Translations under genes and position numbers: made by a program | Shown: piece after piece, positions 16,057 to 23,906 of the stretch | How the letters are laid out: each line of letters begins with the position of its first letter | Numbering within the stretch: position 1 is the stretch's first letter | Notes under the pieces: generated by a model | Told to the model about the DNA's origin: nothing | The model's input: only the letters and a program-made list of their open reading frames with translations | The model's database searches: none | Source of the DNA: JAOUEA01 sp039933515 | Lineage (GTDB): Bacteria; Actinomycetota; UBA4738; HRBIN12 | Length of the DNA stretch: 45,456 nucleotides | Reading direction: 5' to 3' | NCBI GenBank assembly: GCA_039933515.1 | Contig: JBDTNY010000020.1 | Coordinates: 1 to 45,456, forward strand

Positions 16057-17052
16057 TCAGTACCGATAGTTCGCTGTGTCGCCAGAGGAGACGTTGCTCA
16101 AGGCGACGTCGTCGAACGCCGCCGTGTCGCCCCCCAGGGCTCCCATGAACGTCTTGAAGTCGAACACCATCAAGCCGAAGTAGCTGTGGTCGGCGTCGCC
16201 GTTCTCGCCGGGCAGATCGTCGTCGCGGAGCGCGTCGACGTAACGCGCCCCGGTCTCCGACGCGATCTGTTCGAGCACTGGGCTGGGGAACACCTCGGAC
16301 CCGAAGATCGCCGGCAGCTGTTCGGCCCTGATCTGATCGATCAGCCCGGCGACCTCCTGCGGGGTCGGATCGGCGAAGTCCGACGGCTGGATCGCGCCGA
16401 TGATCAGCCACCCGTACTCCCGGGCGAAGTACGGGAACGAGTCGTGGTACGTGAGGAGCTTTCGGTTCGACTCCGGCACGGTCGCCGTCACCTCGCGGAC
16501 CGCGGCGTCGAGCTGGCCGATCCGCTTCGAGAACGCGGCGAGATTCGCTGCGTACGTATCAGCCCCCTGCGGGTCCACCTTCGTCAGCTCCCCCGTCACG
16601 ATCTCGGCGTAGCGCTCGGCATAGACGGGGTTCGTCCACAGGTGGGGGTTCGGATCACCGGCCGCCTCGGGGAAGCTGAAGTCGTAGATGTACTGCTCCG
16701 GCGCGATCGTCAGCTCGCCGAGCGAGACCACCGGGACGCCGTCACGCACGTTCGCGTCCGCGAGCTCGCGGGTCGGCTCCTCGAGGTGAAGCCCGTTCAC
16801 GAACACGATGTCGGCATCGGCCATCACCGCCGCGTCGGAGGGCGCCGGTTCGAAGGTGTGGCTGTTCGTCCCCTCGGGCACGATGCCGGTGACCTGCACC
16901 CGCGCTCCGCCGATGTTCTGGACGATGTTCGTGACGGGCGAGACCGTCGTGGCCACCTGCACCAGATCGGGGTTCGCGTCCCCGCCGGTCGAGGACGAGC
17001 ACGCCGCCGCCACGAGCGCCACGACGGCGACGATGTGGATCGATCGATTCAT
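16057..17052 (-). CDS. znuA: Metal ABC transporter substrate-binding lipoprotein (ZnuA-like)
   Basis: Cluster A-I metal-binding lipoprotein, 331 residues. A lipobox VAAAC gives Cys18 as the lipidated residue. Probable metal ligands: His65 (GTNSHTFEP), His137 (NPHLWTNP), His203 (TYHDSFPYF) and Asp273 (YVDALRDD). A histidine rather than glutamate at the third position is the zinc-type (TroA/ZnuA) pattern, as opposed to PsaA-type manganese binders. The long His-rich loop of many ZnuA proteins is absent. A ribosome site AGGGGA precedes the ATG; the promoter lies about 50 bp upstream, so this message has a leader, unlike many here. Confidence 0.94.
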   Translation of the reverse strand: MNRSIHIVAVVALVAAACSSSTGGDANPDLVQVATTVSPVTNIVQNIGGARVQVTGIVPEGTNSHTFEPAPSDAAVMADADIVFVNGLHLEEPTRELADANVRDGVPVVSLGELTIAPEQYIYDFSFPEAAGDPNPHLWTNPVYAERYAEIVTGELTKVDPQGADTYAANLAAFSKRIGQLDAAVREVTATVPESNRKLLTYHDSFPYFAREYGWLIIGAIQPSDFADPTPQEVAGLIDQIRAEQLPAIFGSEVFPSPVLEQIASETGARYVDALRDDDLPGENGDADHSYFGLMVFDFKTFMGALGGDTAAFDDVALSNVSSGDTANYRY

Positions 17053-17102
17053 CAGATGTCCCCTGGGTCGCCGGCGCGGGCGGGTCGCGCGTCGTGGCCC
17101 TA

Positions 17103-17135
17103 AGTCTATCGCCTTACTGCAACTTCACGCAACTG
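17103..17135 (-). promoter_or_regulatory. znuACB promoter with Fur-type element
   Basis: On the minus strand a -10 box TAGACT (17103-17108) is preceded at 18 bp by TTGCGT. The -35 hexamer is inside an element reading CAGTTGCGTGAAG then TTGCAG (17117-17135) that resembles the palindrome upstream of the Fur-family gene. It also contains a direct repeat GTTGC. Binding here would block RNA polymerase. A second TAGACT-like box (17141-17146) overlaps the meaB stop. Confidence 0.5.
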
Positions 17136-17140
17136 AGAGT

Positions 17141-18073
17141 CTATGCGAGAGGGTGGGCGAGGCGCTCTGCGGCCGCGTATGGGTCGATCCGCCGGGCGGC
17201 GAGGTCGGCGACGAGGTCGGCATCGCGCTGCAGCGTCGAGGCGGCATGGAGCCTGAACCGCTCGGCCGCGAGGCTCTCGACCTCGCGCAGCAGCCGGGCC
17301 CTGCGCTTGGCCTCCAGATCACCCGAGGACGCCAGATAGCTGCGGTGCTCCTCGATCGCGGCCCACAGCTCGGCGATGCCCCGCCGCTCAAGGGCGACCG
17401 ACGTGAGCACGGGCGGGTCCCACGAGCGCGAGGATCCGAGCCGGAGCATCTGCCGCAACTCGCGCACCACCTCGCCGGCCCCCTCGCGATCGGCCTTATT
17501 CACGACGAAGACGTCGGCGACTTCCAGTATCCCCGCCTTCGCCATCTGCACGGCGTCGCCGAGTCCCGGGGCGAGCACGACCAGGGCGGTGTCGGTGGCG
17601 GCCGCGACATCCACCTCGGCCTGCCCCACGCCGACGGTCTCGACGATCACGACGTCGTATCCGGCGGCGTCGAGGATCCGCACGGCCTCGGGTGCGGCGA
17701 GCGCCATCCCGCCGAGATGGCCTCGCGTCGCCATCGAGCGGATGAAGACGCCTTCGTCGGTCGCGTGTTCCTGCATCCGCACGCGGTCGCCGAGCAGCGC
17801 CCCGCCGGTGTACGGAGAGGTGGGGTCGACCGCCAGCACCGCAACGGTCATCCCGGCGCCCCGTACGGCTCGAACCAGCTCGCCCGCGAGCGTCGACTTG
17901 CCCACGCCCGGCGCGCCCGTCAGGCCGATGGTGGCCGCCGAGCCGGTGCGCGCGTAGAGGCCCGCTGAGATCGCCGGCAGGTCGGGTGCGCCGTCCTCGA
18001 CCGCCGAGATCGCTCGCGCAACCGCACGCCGCTCCCCGTTCAGCACCCCCGCGATTAGCCCCTCGACATCCAC
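17141..18073 (-). CDS. meaB: Methylmalonyl-CoA mutase-associated GTPase MeaB
   Basis: G3E-family GTPase (310 residues) that protects and gates cobalamin loading of B12-dependent acyl-CoA mutases. Walker A is GAPGVGKST (residues 53-61); further motifs are LAVDPTSPYTGGALLGDRVR, the switch region DVVIVETVGVGQAEVDV, and the NKAD guanine-specificity motif in DVFVVNKADREGAGEV. The C-terminus AARRIDPYAAAERL is typical. The start is GTG, 7 nt after a TAGGCT box located on the prsW stop codon. No mutase gene lies within the window, so its partner must be elsewhere. An ArgK-type name is outdated for this family. Confidence 0.94.
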   Translation of the reverse strand: MDVEGLIAGVLNGERRAVARAISAVEDGAPDLPAISAGLYARTGSAATIGLTGAPGVGKSTLAGELVRAVRGAGMTVAVLAVDPTSPYTGGALLGDRVRMQEHATDEGVFIRSMATRGHLGGMALAAPEAVRILDAAGYDVVIVETVGVGQAEVDVAAATDTALVVLAPGLGDAVQMAKAGILEVADVFVVNKADREGAGEVVRELRQMLRLGSSRSWDPPVLTSVALERRGIAELWAAIEEHRSYLASSGDLEAKRRARLLREVESLAAERFRLHAASTLQRDADLVADLAARRIDPYAAAERLAHPLA

Positions 18074-18080
18074 GCGTTGC

Positions 18081-18086
18081 AGCCTA
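18081..18086 (-). promoter_or_regulatory. -10 box of meaB
   Basis: TAGGCT overlapping the TAG stop codon of prsW, 7 nt before the meaB GTG. Suggests meaB has its own leaderless promoter despite lying only 10 bp after prsW. Confidence 0.4.
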
Positions 18087-19286
18087 CCCGTCGATCCCGC
18101 CGCTCTCGGCCGGGGCCGCCCCGGGGATCGCCCGGAGCGCGTCGCGCAGCGAGCGGCAGAGGTCGCGCTGGTCCGCGACCGCGGGATCGGCCGGGTCGGC
18201 CGCGCGGGACGTGACCATGGCGAGGTTCATCTGCTCGCGCTGGAGCCGGCGCAGCACCGACGCAGCCCGAGAGCCTGCCCGGCGCCGCATCGTCCGGCGG
18301 GCGTCGCGGCGCAGCCGGGGCGCCTCCAGGAGCCGCAGCTCCTCGGGCGTGACCCCGTCGCGGCCGACCTCGGACGAAAGGGCATCGTGCAACCAGCGAC
18401 GCTCGCGCCGCCGGGCCAGCACGACCGCGATCGTGACGAAGATGAGCAACGGGAGGCCCTTGACCGCCGTGGCCACCGGGATCACCGCCCAATCGCGCCC
18501 GGTCCATGGCTCGTCGGGGAACAGATTGAGCAGGGGCGAGTTCCACAGCAGGTGTGCGAACACGGCGACCGCGCAGAGCCCGGAAGCACGCCGCAGCCGG
18601 CGCCCGCGGGACTCCGTCGATCGCCTCGACACCACGATCCCGACTCCCATACCGACGAGGCCGGTGTACAACACGTGCGAGTACAGCCCGCTCGCCACCA
18701 CCCGCAAGAAGAACCCCTGCAGCACGCCCCCGATCCCCCCGCCGAACGCCACCGCGAAGTACACGACATCCTCCACGATCGCGAACCCGAGCCCGCACAC
18801 CGCCCCGTAGACGAACCCGTCCATCACGTCGTCGAACTCGTCGCGGGCGATCAGATAGACCATCACGACGCCGAGGCCCTTCAGGGTTTCCTCGACGAAC
18901 GGCGCGGTGAGCGCGGCCGTCCAGCGCGCGGCGAACTCGGGGCCGCCCACGCGTGCGACCACGAGGCCCCATCCACCATTGCCGATCGCAGACAGGGTGG
19001 TCGCCACGACGGCCCCCCACAGGAACGCCGCGACCATCAACGAGATCGGTTCGCGTTCGTAGAGGTCGAGCAGGTACACGACCACGAAGACCGGCAGGGC
19101 GTAGACCGCGAGGAGGAGCCATGAGAGCGCGAACCCCCCGGGCGCCGCATCACGGAAGACGGCCTGCTGAGCGACCGCCACGAGTCCCGTGGTCACGAGG
19201 AGCACGAGGTAGAGCCAGAACGCCGGGAGGCGGGGCTGCAGGAAGCGGCCATGATGGAACGGACGGCGACGAGGGGCGAGCGCCAT
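18084..19286 (-). CDS. PrsW family intramembrane metalloprotease
   Basis: Polytopic membrane protease (400 residues) related to PrsW, which in Bacillus makes the first cut in an anti-sigma factor. Conserved elements: Glu132-Glu133 in APFVEETLKGLGV, FDDVMDGFVYGAVCGLGFAIVED with Glu172, and His204 in GLYSHVLYTGLVG. About eight spans, then a charged cytoplasmic tail of about 110 residues (RRRERRWLHDAL onward) longer than in PrsW itself. The ATG overlaps the stop of the upstream single-span protein by one base (TGATG). The longer open frame upstream only shadows that gene. The substrate is unknown; no anti-sigma factor is adjacent. Confidence 0.88.
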   Translation of the reverse strand: MALAPRRRPFHHGRFLQPRLPAFWLYLVLLVTTGLVAVAQQAVFRDAAPGGFALSWLLLAVYALPVFVVVYLLDLYEREPISLMVAAFLWGAVVATTLSAIGNGGWGLVVARVGGPEFAARWTAALTAPFVEETLKGLGVVMVYLIARDEFDDVMDGFVYGAVCGLGFAIVEDVVYFAVAFGGGIGGVLQGFFLRVVASGLYSHVLYTGLVGMGVGIVVSRRSTESRGRRLRRASGLCAVAVFAHLLWNSPLLNLFPDEPWTGRDWAVIPVATAVKGLPLLIFVTIAVVLARRRERRWLHDALSSEVGRDGVTPEELRLLEAPRLRRDARRTMRRRAGSRAASVLRRLQREQMNLAMVTSRAADPADPAVADQRDLCRSLRDALRAIPGAAPAESGGIDG

Positions 19287-19885
19287 CAGCCGATCACCGC
19301 GCGATCCACCATCGTGTCGATGTCGCCGTCGACGAACGAGAGCATCCCCTCCGGCGCCCATCCGTCGAACACCACGCCCAGCCCCCCGGGGCTCACGACG
19401 CAGGTCGCCTGTCCCTCGACGGTCGCGCCCGTACCGGCGACGACGCCGACATATCGGAACCGCACGCCGGAGGTGCCGTCTCGTAGCGACACCGGCTGGA
19501 GCTCGTCGGAAGCCTGCAGCTGAGACAGCTGGGACCGCAGCGCCGTGCGGTACGCGAGCGCGAGGGTCGTCCCGTCGGTGGCCCGGCCCCAAGCCACCAC
19601 GTCGAGCGTGCCGCTTCCCCGCGAAAGCCGGGTGTACCCGTGACCATCGATGCCGCCCCGGCCGGCCACCTCCCACCCGGAAAGCGGCTGCACCGAACCC
19701 ACACCGTCGACCACCACCGCGGGTCCGGTCGGTTCAGAAAGGACGCCGTACACGAGGTACCCGCCCGCCACCACGGCCACGATCACGAGCAAGACGATGA
19801 GCGGCGAGATCCAGCGCCGGGCCGGCGGGAGCGGCGCGGCCTCGTCGGGCCGGCGAGGTTGGGAGGTGCCGATCGACGCGTTCAC
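19286..19885 (-). CDS. Single-span membrane protein with exported C-terminal domain
   Basis: Not assigned to a family. 199 residues: a Pro/Arg-rich cytoplasmic N-terminus, one transmembrane segment at about residues 27-48 (ISPLIVLLVIVAVVAGGYLV), and an extracytoplasmic beta-rich domain of about 150 residues (SGWEVAGRGGIDGHGYTRL, VRFRYVGVVAGTGATVEG, GLGVVFDGWAPEGML). The topology (N-in, C-out, positive before the span) resembles a substrate or partner of a membrane protease. It is directly coupled to the PrsW gene. The GTG start has GAGGGG just upstream. I infer a functional link with PrsW; nothing in the sequence proves it. Confidence 0.8.
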   Translation of the reverse strand: MNASIGTSQPRRPDEAAPLPPARRWISPLIVLLVIVAVVAGGYLVYGVLSEPTGPAVVVDGVGSVQPLSGWEVAGRGGIDGHGYTRLSRGSGTLDVVAWGRATDGTTLALAYRTALRSQLSQLQASDELQPVSLRDGTSGVRFRYVGVVAGTGATVEGQATCVVSPGGLGVVFDGWAPEGMLSFVDGDIDTMVDRAVIG

Positions 19886-19893
19886 GAACCCCT

Positions 19894-20316
19894 CTAGTGC
19901 GCGGAGAGCAACATCGTAAGCCGCCGCACGAGGCCCGCGTGGGCGATCATCCCGCGGATCGCGATGCGGCGAGCCGCGAGATCGCGGAGCGTCGCGCGGC
20001 CTTGGGACGTGAACGCATCCGGGAGACCGGCTCGCAGGGGAACGCCCGCGAGCTCGAGCAGTCGCCCTGAGTCGGCCCTCACGATCACGTCGGCCGCCGG
20101 GTCGGCGCCGTTGGCGACCCTGACCTCTCCCGGCCCCAGCCGCATCGTGACCTCCACACCCGCGTCGGTCGAGACGAGCGTGACCGCGCCGCCAGTCAGG
20201 AGCCGGGCGCGAGCGGGATCACGGGCGAGGTTCTGTTCTACGAGGCCGGCCACCATCGTGGCGAGACCGTTGGGCTCGCTATCGACGCACATGACGGGCA
20301 GGGGCCGAGCCGTCAC
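19894..20316 (-). CDS. SCP2 sterol-binding domain protein
   Basis: 140 residues resembling the SCP2 lipid-carrier fold: VTLVSTDAGVEVTMRLGPGEVRV, then DPAADVIVRADSGRLLELA, then ATLRDLAARRIAIRGMIAH and a hydrophobic C-terminal helix (GLVRRLTMLLSAH). Such proteins bind sterols or fatty acyl chains in a hydrophobic tunnel and have no catalytic residues of their own. The GTG overlaps the stop of the alcohol dehydrogenase gene (GTGA). Second SCP2-like gene of the operon. The family call rests on pattern and so is moderate. Confidence 0.7.
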   Translation of the reverse strand: MTARPLPVMCVDSEPNGLATMVAGLVEQNLARDPARARLLTGGAVTLVSTDAGVEVTMRLGPGEVRVANGADPAADVIVRADSGRLLELAGVPLRAGLPDAFTSQGRATLRDLAARRIAIRGMIAHAGLVRRLTMLLSAH

Positions 20317-21353
20317 GGGATCAGCACCACCTTCGTGGCCTCACGCCGGTCGAAGAGCTCGTAGCCGCGCGGCGCGTCCTCGAGAGAAAGGCGATGGCTG
20401 ATCACCGGCGCCGGGTCGATCCGTCCTGCCACGACCTCGGCGAGCGCCCGTTCCCACCACGCGTGGACAGGACACAGGCCCGCGAATCGCAGCTCGAGCG
20501 CGCGGGCCCAGTACACGCCGAGCTGCATCTCGACGGTCTCGCCCGCGTACATCCCCACCACCACGACGCGGCCGCCGCGCCGCACGACGCGCGCGGCGGA
20601 CTCGAACGCGGCGGTCGTCCCCACCGCCTCGATCACGATGTCGGCCCCGCGGCCTTCGGTGACGTCAGCCAGCGCGGTCGCCGCATGCCGTGCGGAGGCG
20701 TCGACCGCGATCGCGCCGGCACGCTCGGCGAGCGCAAGCCGATCGGCGTCCAGATCCACCCCGTACACGGCCCGGGCACCGAGGGCGCGCGCCGCCTGGA
20801 CCGCGAAGTAGCCGACGGGGCCCATCCCGATCACCGCGACCGTGTCGCCGGCCCCGATCCCCGCGATCGAGGCTGCGTAGAACCCGGTCGTGAGCACGTC
20901 GCCGATGAAGAGCGCCCGCTCGTCATCGAGGTCGTCAGGGATCTGCAGGAGGTTCACGTCGGCGGCGGGCACGCGCACGCGCTCGGCCTGGGCGCCCGGA
21001 AGGTCGCCTCCGAAGGTGCCCGCGCCCAGGATCGCCGCGTCGTCACAGAGCTGGGTCTGTCCGCGCAGGCAGAACCAGCAGCTGCCGCACGCGATGTCGA
21101 ACGCCACGATGACCCGGTCGCCGGCCTGCGCCGACGTAACGGCTCCGCCCACCGACTCGACCACACCGACCGCCTCGTGGCCCATCACGTCGCCGGGCGC
21201 CACGGGCGCCTTCTGGTGATAGAAGTGCAGGTCTGAGCCGCAGATCGCCGCTCGAGTCACGCGGACGATCGCGTCGCCGGGCGCGAGGATCTCGGGCGCT
21301 GCGACGTCGGTCACCCGCACGACCCCTGCGTCTTCGAACACCACCGCTCGCAC
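20313..21353 (-). CDS. Zinc-dependent alcohol dehydrogenase (MDR family)
   Basis: Medium-chain dehydrogenase/reductase of 346 residues. Catalytic zinc ligands Cys38 and His59/Glu60 (AAICGSDLHFYH, DVMGHEAVGVV); structural zinc site with Cys89, Cys92, Cys95 and Cys103 (ACGSCWFCLRGQTQLC); Rossmann motif GMGPVG at 176-181 followed by Asp at the end of the second strand (YGVDLDADRL), which favours NAD+. Related to glutathione-independent formaldehyde or threonine dehydrogenase-like enzymes; the true substrate is unknown. GTG start, 4 bp after the SCP2 gene, and GTGA overlap with the next SCP2 gene: an SCP2-ADH-SCP2 arrangement. Confidence 0.93.
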   Translation of the reverse strand: MRAVVFEDAGVVRVTDVAAPEILAPGDAIVRVTRAAICGSDLHFYHQKAPVAPGDVMGHEAVGVVESVGGAVTSAQAGDRVIVAFDIACGSCWFCLRGQTQLCDDAAILGAGTFGGDLPGAQAERVRVPAADVNLLQIPDDLDDERALFIGDVLTTGFYAASIAGIGAGDTVAVIGMGPVGYFAVQAARALGARAVYGVDLDADRLALAERAGAIAVDASARHAATALADVTEGRGADIVIEAVGTTAAFESAARVVRRGGRVVVVGMYAGETVEMQLGVYWARALELRFAGLCPVHAWWERALAEVVAGRIDPAPVISHRLSLEDAPRGYELFDRREATKVVLIP

Positions 21354-21357
21354 CGCG

Positions 21358-21777
21358 TCAGGCCTCGTCGGGGAAGGTCGTGTCGACCTCTCCGCACAGG
21401 TGCACCAGCTCGTTCGCCGCGCGCACGTACCGGACGATCGTCGGGAGGTCGCCGTGGACGCGGAGCTTCCCCTGCATCATCGCCCTCACCGGGTCGAGGT
21501 CACCCCGCACGACCTCCTTCCAGCGTGAATACGGGGCGCTGATCACGTAGGCGGCTGCGGTCCCACGCGCCTCGTCGACCACGCCGCCGCCGCGACAGGC
21601 ACCGTGCCAAAGGTCGAGCAGACCGTGCACGTCGTTCGAGACGCCCTTGTCGGGCTCGGCTTCGACCTGGAACGCGATGTCGCCCTCCCAGGTGGCCGCC
21701 GCCTCTCGGTAGTCGGCGGAACCATTGATCTGGGCGATCAGGTCCTGGAACCAGGGATCGGTCGGGAACATCGGCAC
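21358..21777 (-). CDS. SCP2 sterol-binding domain protein (first gene of operon)
   Basis: 139-residue protein with an SCP2-like pattern: NGSADYREAAATWEGDIAFQVEAEP, VSNDVHGLLDLWHGAC, AAYVISAPYSRWKEVVRGDLDP, MMQGKLRVHGDLPTIVRYVRA. The phrase 'RGDLDPVRAMMQGKLRVHGD' is characteristic of bacterial putative sterol-carrier proteins. The GTG start is preceded at about 6 nt by GAGGAGG, better than the internal ATG two codons later. It heads the operon with the alcohol dehydrogenase. Confidence 0.84.
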   Translation of the reverse strand: MPMFPTDPWFQDLIAQINGSADYREAAATWEGDIAFQVEAEPDKGVSNDVHGLLDLWHGACRGGGVVDEARGTAAAYVISAPYSRWKEVVRGDLDPVRAMMQGKLRVHGDLPTIVRYVRAANELVHLCGEVDTTFPDEA

Positions 21778-21800
21778 GGCGCGCCTCCTCGTCGCGGCTC

Positions 21801-21806
21801 AGCATA
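21801..21806 (-). promoter_or_regulatory. -10 box of the SCP2-ADH-PrsW operon
   Basis: TATGCT on the minus strand, 23 nt before the GTG, leaving room for the GAGGAGG ribosome site. This is a leadered promoter, in contrast to the leaderless ones nearby. No clear -35. Confidence 0.35.
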
Positions 21807-21822
21807 CGGGCGTCGGAGACGG

Positions 21823-22629
21823 CTAACGGAACGACAGGATCAGCAAGAGCCCGATGGTGTTGAAGGCCATGTGCGCGCCGATGTTGCCCACGATGGTGCC
21901 CCGGCGCTCGTAGATCCAGCACAGGCCGAACCCGGTGAAGACCATGACTGCCTGCAGCAGCAGGGCATCGCGCCATGGCGAGGCGACGTAGTGCGCGAGG
22001 CCGAAGAGCACCGAGGACGAGATCGCGCCCGCCCAGAAGCCCCACCGATCCCGGATGCTCCGGAACAACATGCCTCGGAAGAAGAGCTCCTCCGTGAGGG
22101 GCGCGACGACGATCGCGAGGATCGCCGCCCCGACCTTCCCGAGCGAGGAAAGGTGCGAGGAAAGCTGCTCAGGCGGCTGCACGTCTTGCCCGAACGCGGC
22201 CCGGAACGCGATCGTGAGCGCCGCCCCCACGCCGAACGCCACGACGAGATAGAGCAGCAAGCCCATGCCGTAGCCCGTCGCCCACTCCCATACGCGCCGA
22301 CCCGCCGGCGGGATCCACAGGAGCCGCAACCAACCCGGGTGTCGCCAACGGAGCCAGGCGGCGAGTCCGGCCAGGGTTACGAGATCGACCACGATCGTGA
22401 GCGCGACGGACGCACCGTCGGCGGCACCGACGCCGACATCGATCCCGAAGATCACGATCAGGGCAACGGCGACGATCATCTGGGCGAGCACGACCCCCAC
22501 GACCGCGTAGGCGAGCAGTGCCTCCCATACCGACCACGTCACGCTCGGCCGGGCATCGAACGGTCCGAGCCCCTCGGGATCGGGCAAGGGCCCCCGAACG
22601 TCGGGCCGTGGCGGTGGCTGCAGCATCAT
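21823..22629 (-). CDS. CPBP family intramembrane metalloprotease
   Basis: 268 residues, about eight membrane spans, of the CPBP (Abi/Rce1-like) family of intramembrane glutamic/metal proteases. All three motifs are intact: EELFFRG (Glu180-Glu181...Arg185), FGLAHY (His213) and HMAFN (His253, Asn257). The Pro-rich N-terminus (about 35 residues) is cytosolic. The ATG overlaps the murA stop (ATGA), so the gene is coupled to murA. Family members process prenylated proteins, peptides or bacteriocin-related substrates; the substrate here is unknown. Confidence 0.93.
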   Translation of the reverse strand: MMLQPPPRPDVRGPLPDPEGLGPFDARPSVTWSVWEALLAYAVVGVVLAQMIVAVALIVIFGIDVGVGAADGASVALTIVVDLVTLAGLAAWLRWRHPGWLRLLWIPPAGRRVWEWATGYGMGLLLYLVVAFGVGAALTIAFRAAFGQDVQPPEQLSSHLSSLGKVGAAILAIVVAPLTEELFFRGMLFRSIRDRWGFWAGAISSSVLFGLAHYVASPWRDALLLQAVMVFTGFGLCWIYERRGTIVGNIGAHMAFNTIGLLLILSFR

Positions 22630-23897
22630 CGTGCGGCCGGTACGTCCACGCGTTCGCGGCGCACCTGGGCACCGAGCGAGCCGAGCTTGGCCCCGAAGTC
22701 CTCATAGCCGCGATCGATGTGGTGCAGGTCCGCCACCTCGGTCACGCCGTCGGCGCACAGGCCGGCGATCACCATCGCAGCACCCGCCCGGATGTCGAGC
22801 GCGTGCACGGGGGCAGCGGAGAGCCGCTCGACGCCACGGATCACGGCATGATGTCCCTCGGTGCGGATGTCGGCGCCCATGCGACGGAGCTCGTCCACGT
22901 ACAGGAACCGGCTCTCGAAGACGTTCTCGGTCGCGATGCTGGTGCCCTCGGCGACGGCGAGCGCGGCCATCAGGATCGGTTGGAAGTCAGTCGCGACACC
23001 CGGGTAGGGCAGCGTGACGAAGTCGACGGCGCGAGGACGCGCCTCTTGCCTGATCCGCAGACCATCTTGGGTCAGGTCGATCGTGGCGCCCGCGTCGGCG
23101 AGCTTGGTCAACAAGAGCTCCAGGTGATCGGGCCGGGCCTCGGCGATCGTGACGTCGCCTCGCGTCGCGACGGCGGCCGCCGCCCATGTGCCCGTCTCGA
23201 TCCGGTCCGCGATGACCCGGTGCACGGCGGGCGCGAAAGCATCGACACCATGCACCTCGATCGTGCTCGAGCCGACACCCTCGACACGCGCACCCATCTC
23301 ATTGAGGAAGTCCGCGAGGTCGGCGATCTCGGGTTCGCGCGCCGCATTGTCGAGCACGGTCGTGCCTTTGGCGGCCACAGCGGCCATCAGCAGGTTCTCG
23401 GTGGCGCCAACGCTCGGGTAGTCGAGGGTGATCGACGCCCCCCGAAGTCCGGCGGTCTCGGCGTACAGGAAGCCGTGCTCGGACCGGATCTCCGCGCCCA
23501 TCTTGCGGAGTCCGTCGATGTGGAGATCGATCGGCCGCGACCCGATGTTGTCGCCACCGGGCATCGCCACCTGCGCCCGCCCGGCGCGAGCCAGGAGGGG
23601 GCCGAGCACCACGATCGAAGCGCGCATCTGCCGTACGAGGTCGTAAGGCGCCTCGACCGACGTCAGGTCGGTCGCGTCGATCGTAACGCCGTCGTCGCCC
23701 CACGCGACGCCCGCCCCAAGGTGCTCGAGGACTTCGCCCATCAGGGTGCAGTCGTGGATCCGCGGCACGTTGTGGAGCACGGTGCGGCCGGGCGCGAGGA
23801 GCGCCGCGGCCATCAGTTTCAACGCGGAGTTCTTCGCGCCCGAGGCGCGGATCGTGCCGCTGAGGCGAGCACCGCCCGTGACGAGGAATCGCTCCAT
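22626..23897 (-). CDS. murA: UDP-N-acetylglucosamine 1-carboxyvinyltransferase
   Basis: First committed step of peptidoglycan synthesis: transfers enolpyruvate from PEP to UDP-GlcNAc. 423 residues, full length, with SGAKNSALKLMAAALLA at the N-terminus and DIRAGAAMVIAGLCADG near the C-terminus. The residue in the PEP loop that is Cys115 in E. coli is aspartate here (Asp116 in AMPGGDNIGSRP). This change is known naturally from mycobacteria and other groups and keeps activity but blocks alkylation by fosfomycin. The ATG is 9 nt after a TACACT box. It follows atpC, as in mycobacteria, and is coupled to the CPBP gene. Confidence 0.98.
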   Translation of the reverse strand: MERFLVTGGARLSGTIRASGAKNSALKLMAAALLAPGRTVLHNVPRIHDCTLMGEVLEHLGAGVAWGDDGVTIDATDLTSVEAPYDLVRQMRASIVVLGPLLARAGRAQVAMPGGDNIGSRPIDLHIDGLRKMGAEIRSEHGFLYAETAGLRGASITLDYPSVGATENLLMAAVAAKGTTVLDNAAREPEIADLADFLNEMGARVEGVGSSTIEVHGVDAFAPAVHRVIADRIETGTWAAAAVATRGDVTIAEARPDHLELLLTKLADAGATIDLTQDGLRIRQEARPRAVDFVTLPYPGVATDFQPILMAALAVAEGTSIATENVFESRFLYVDELRRMGADIRTEGHHAVIRGVERLSAAPVHALDIRAGAAMVIAGLCADGVTEVADLHHIDRGYEDFGAKLGSLGAQVRRERVDVPAAR

Positions 23898-23906
23898 GGG
23901 GTGTTC

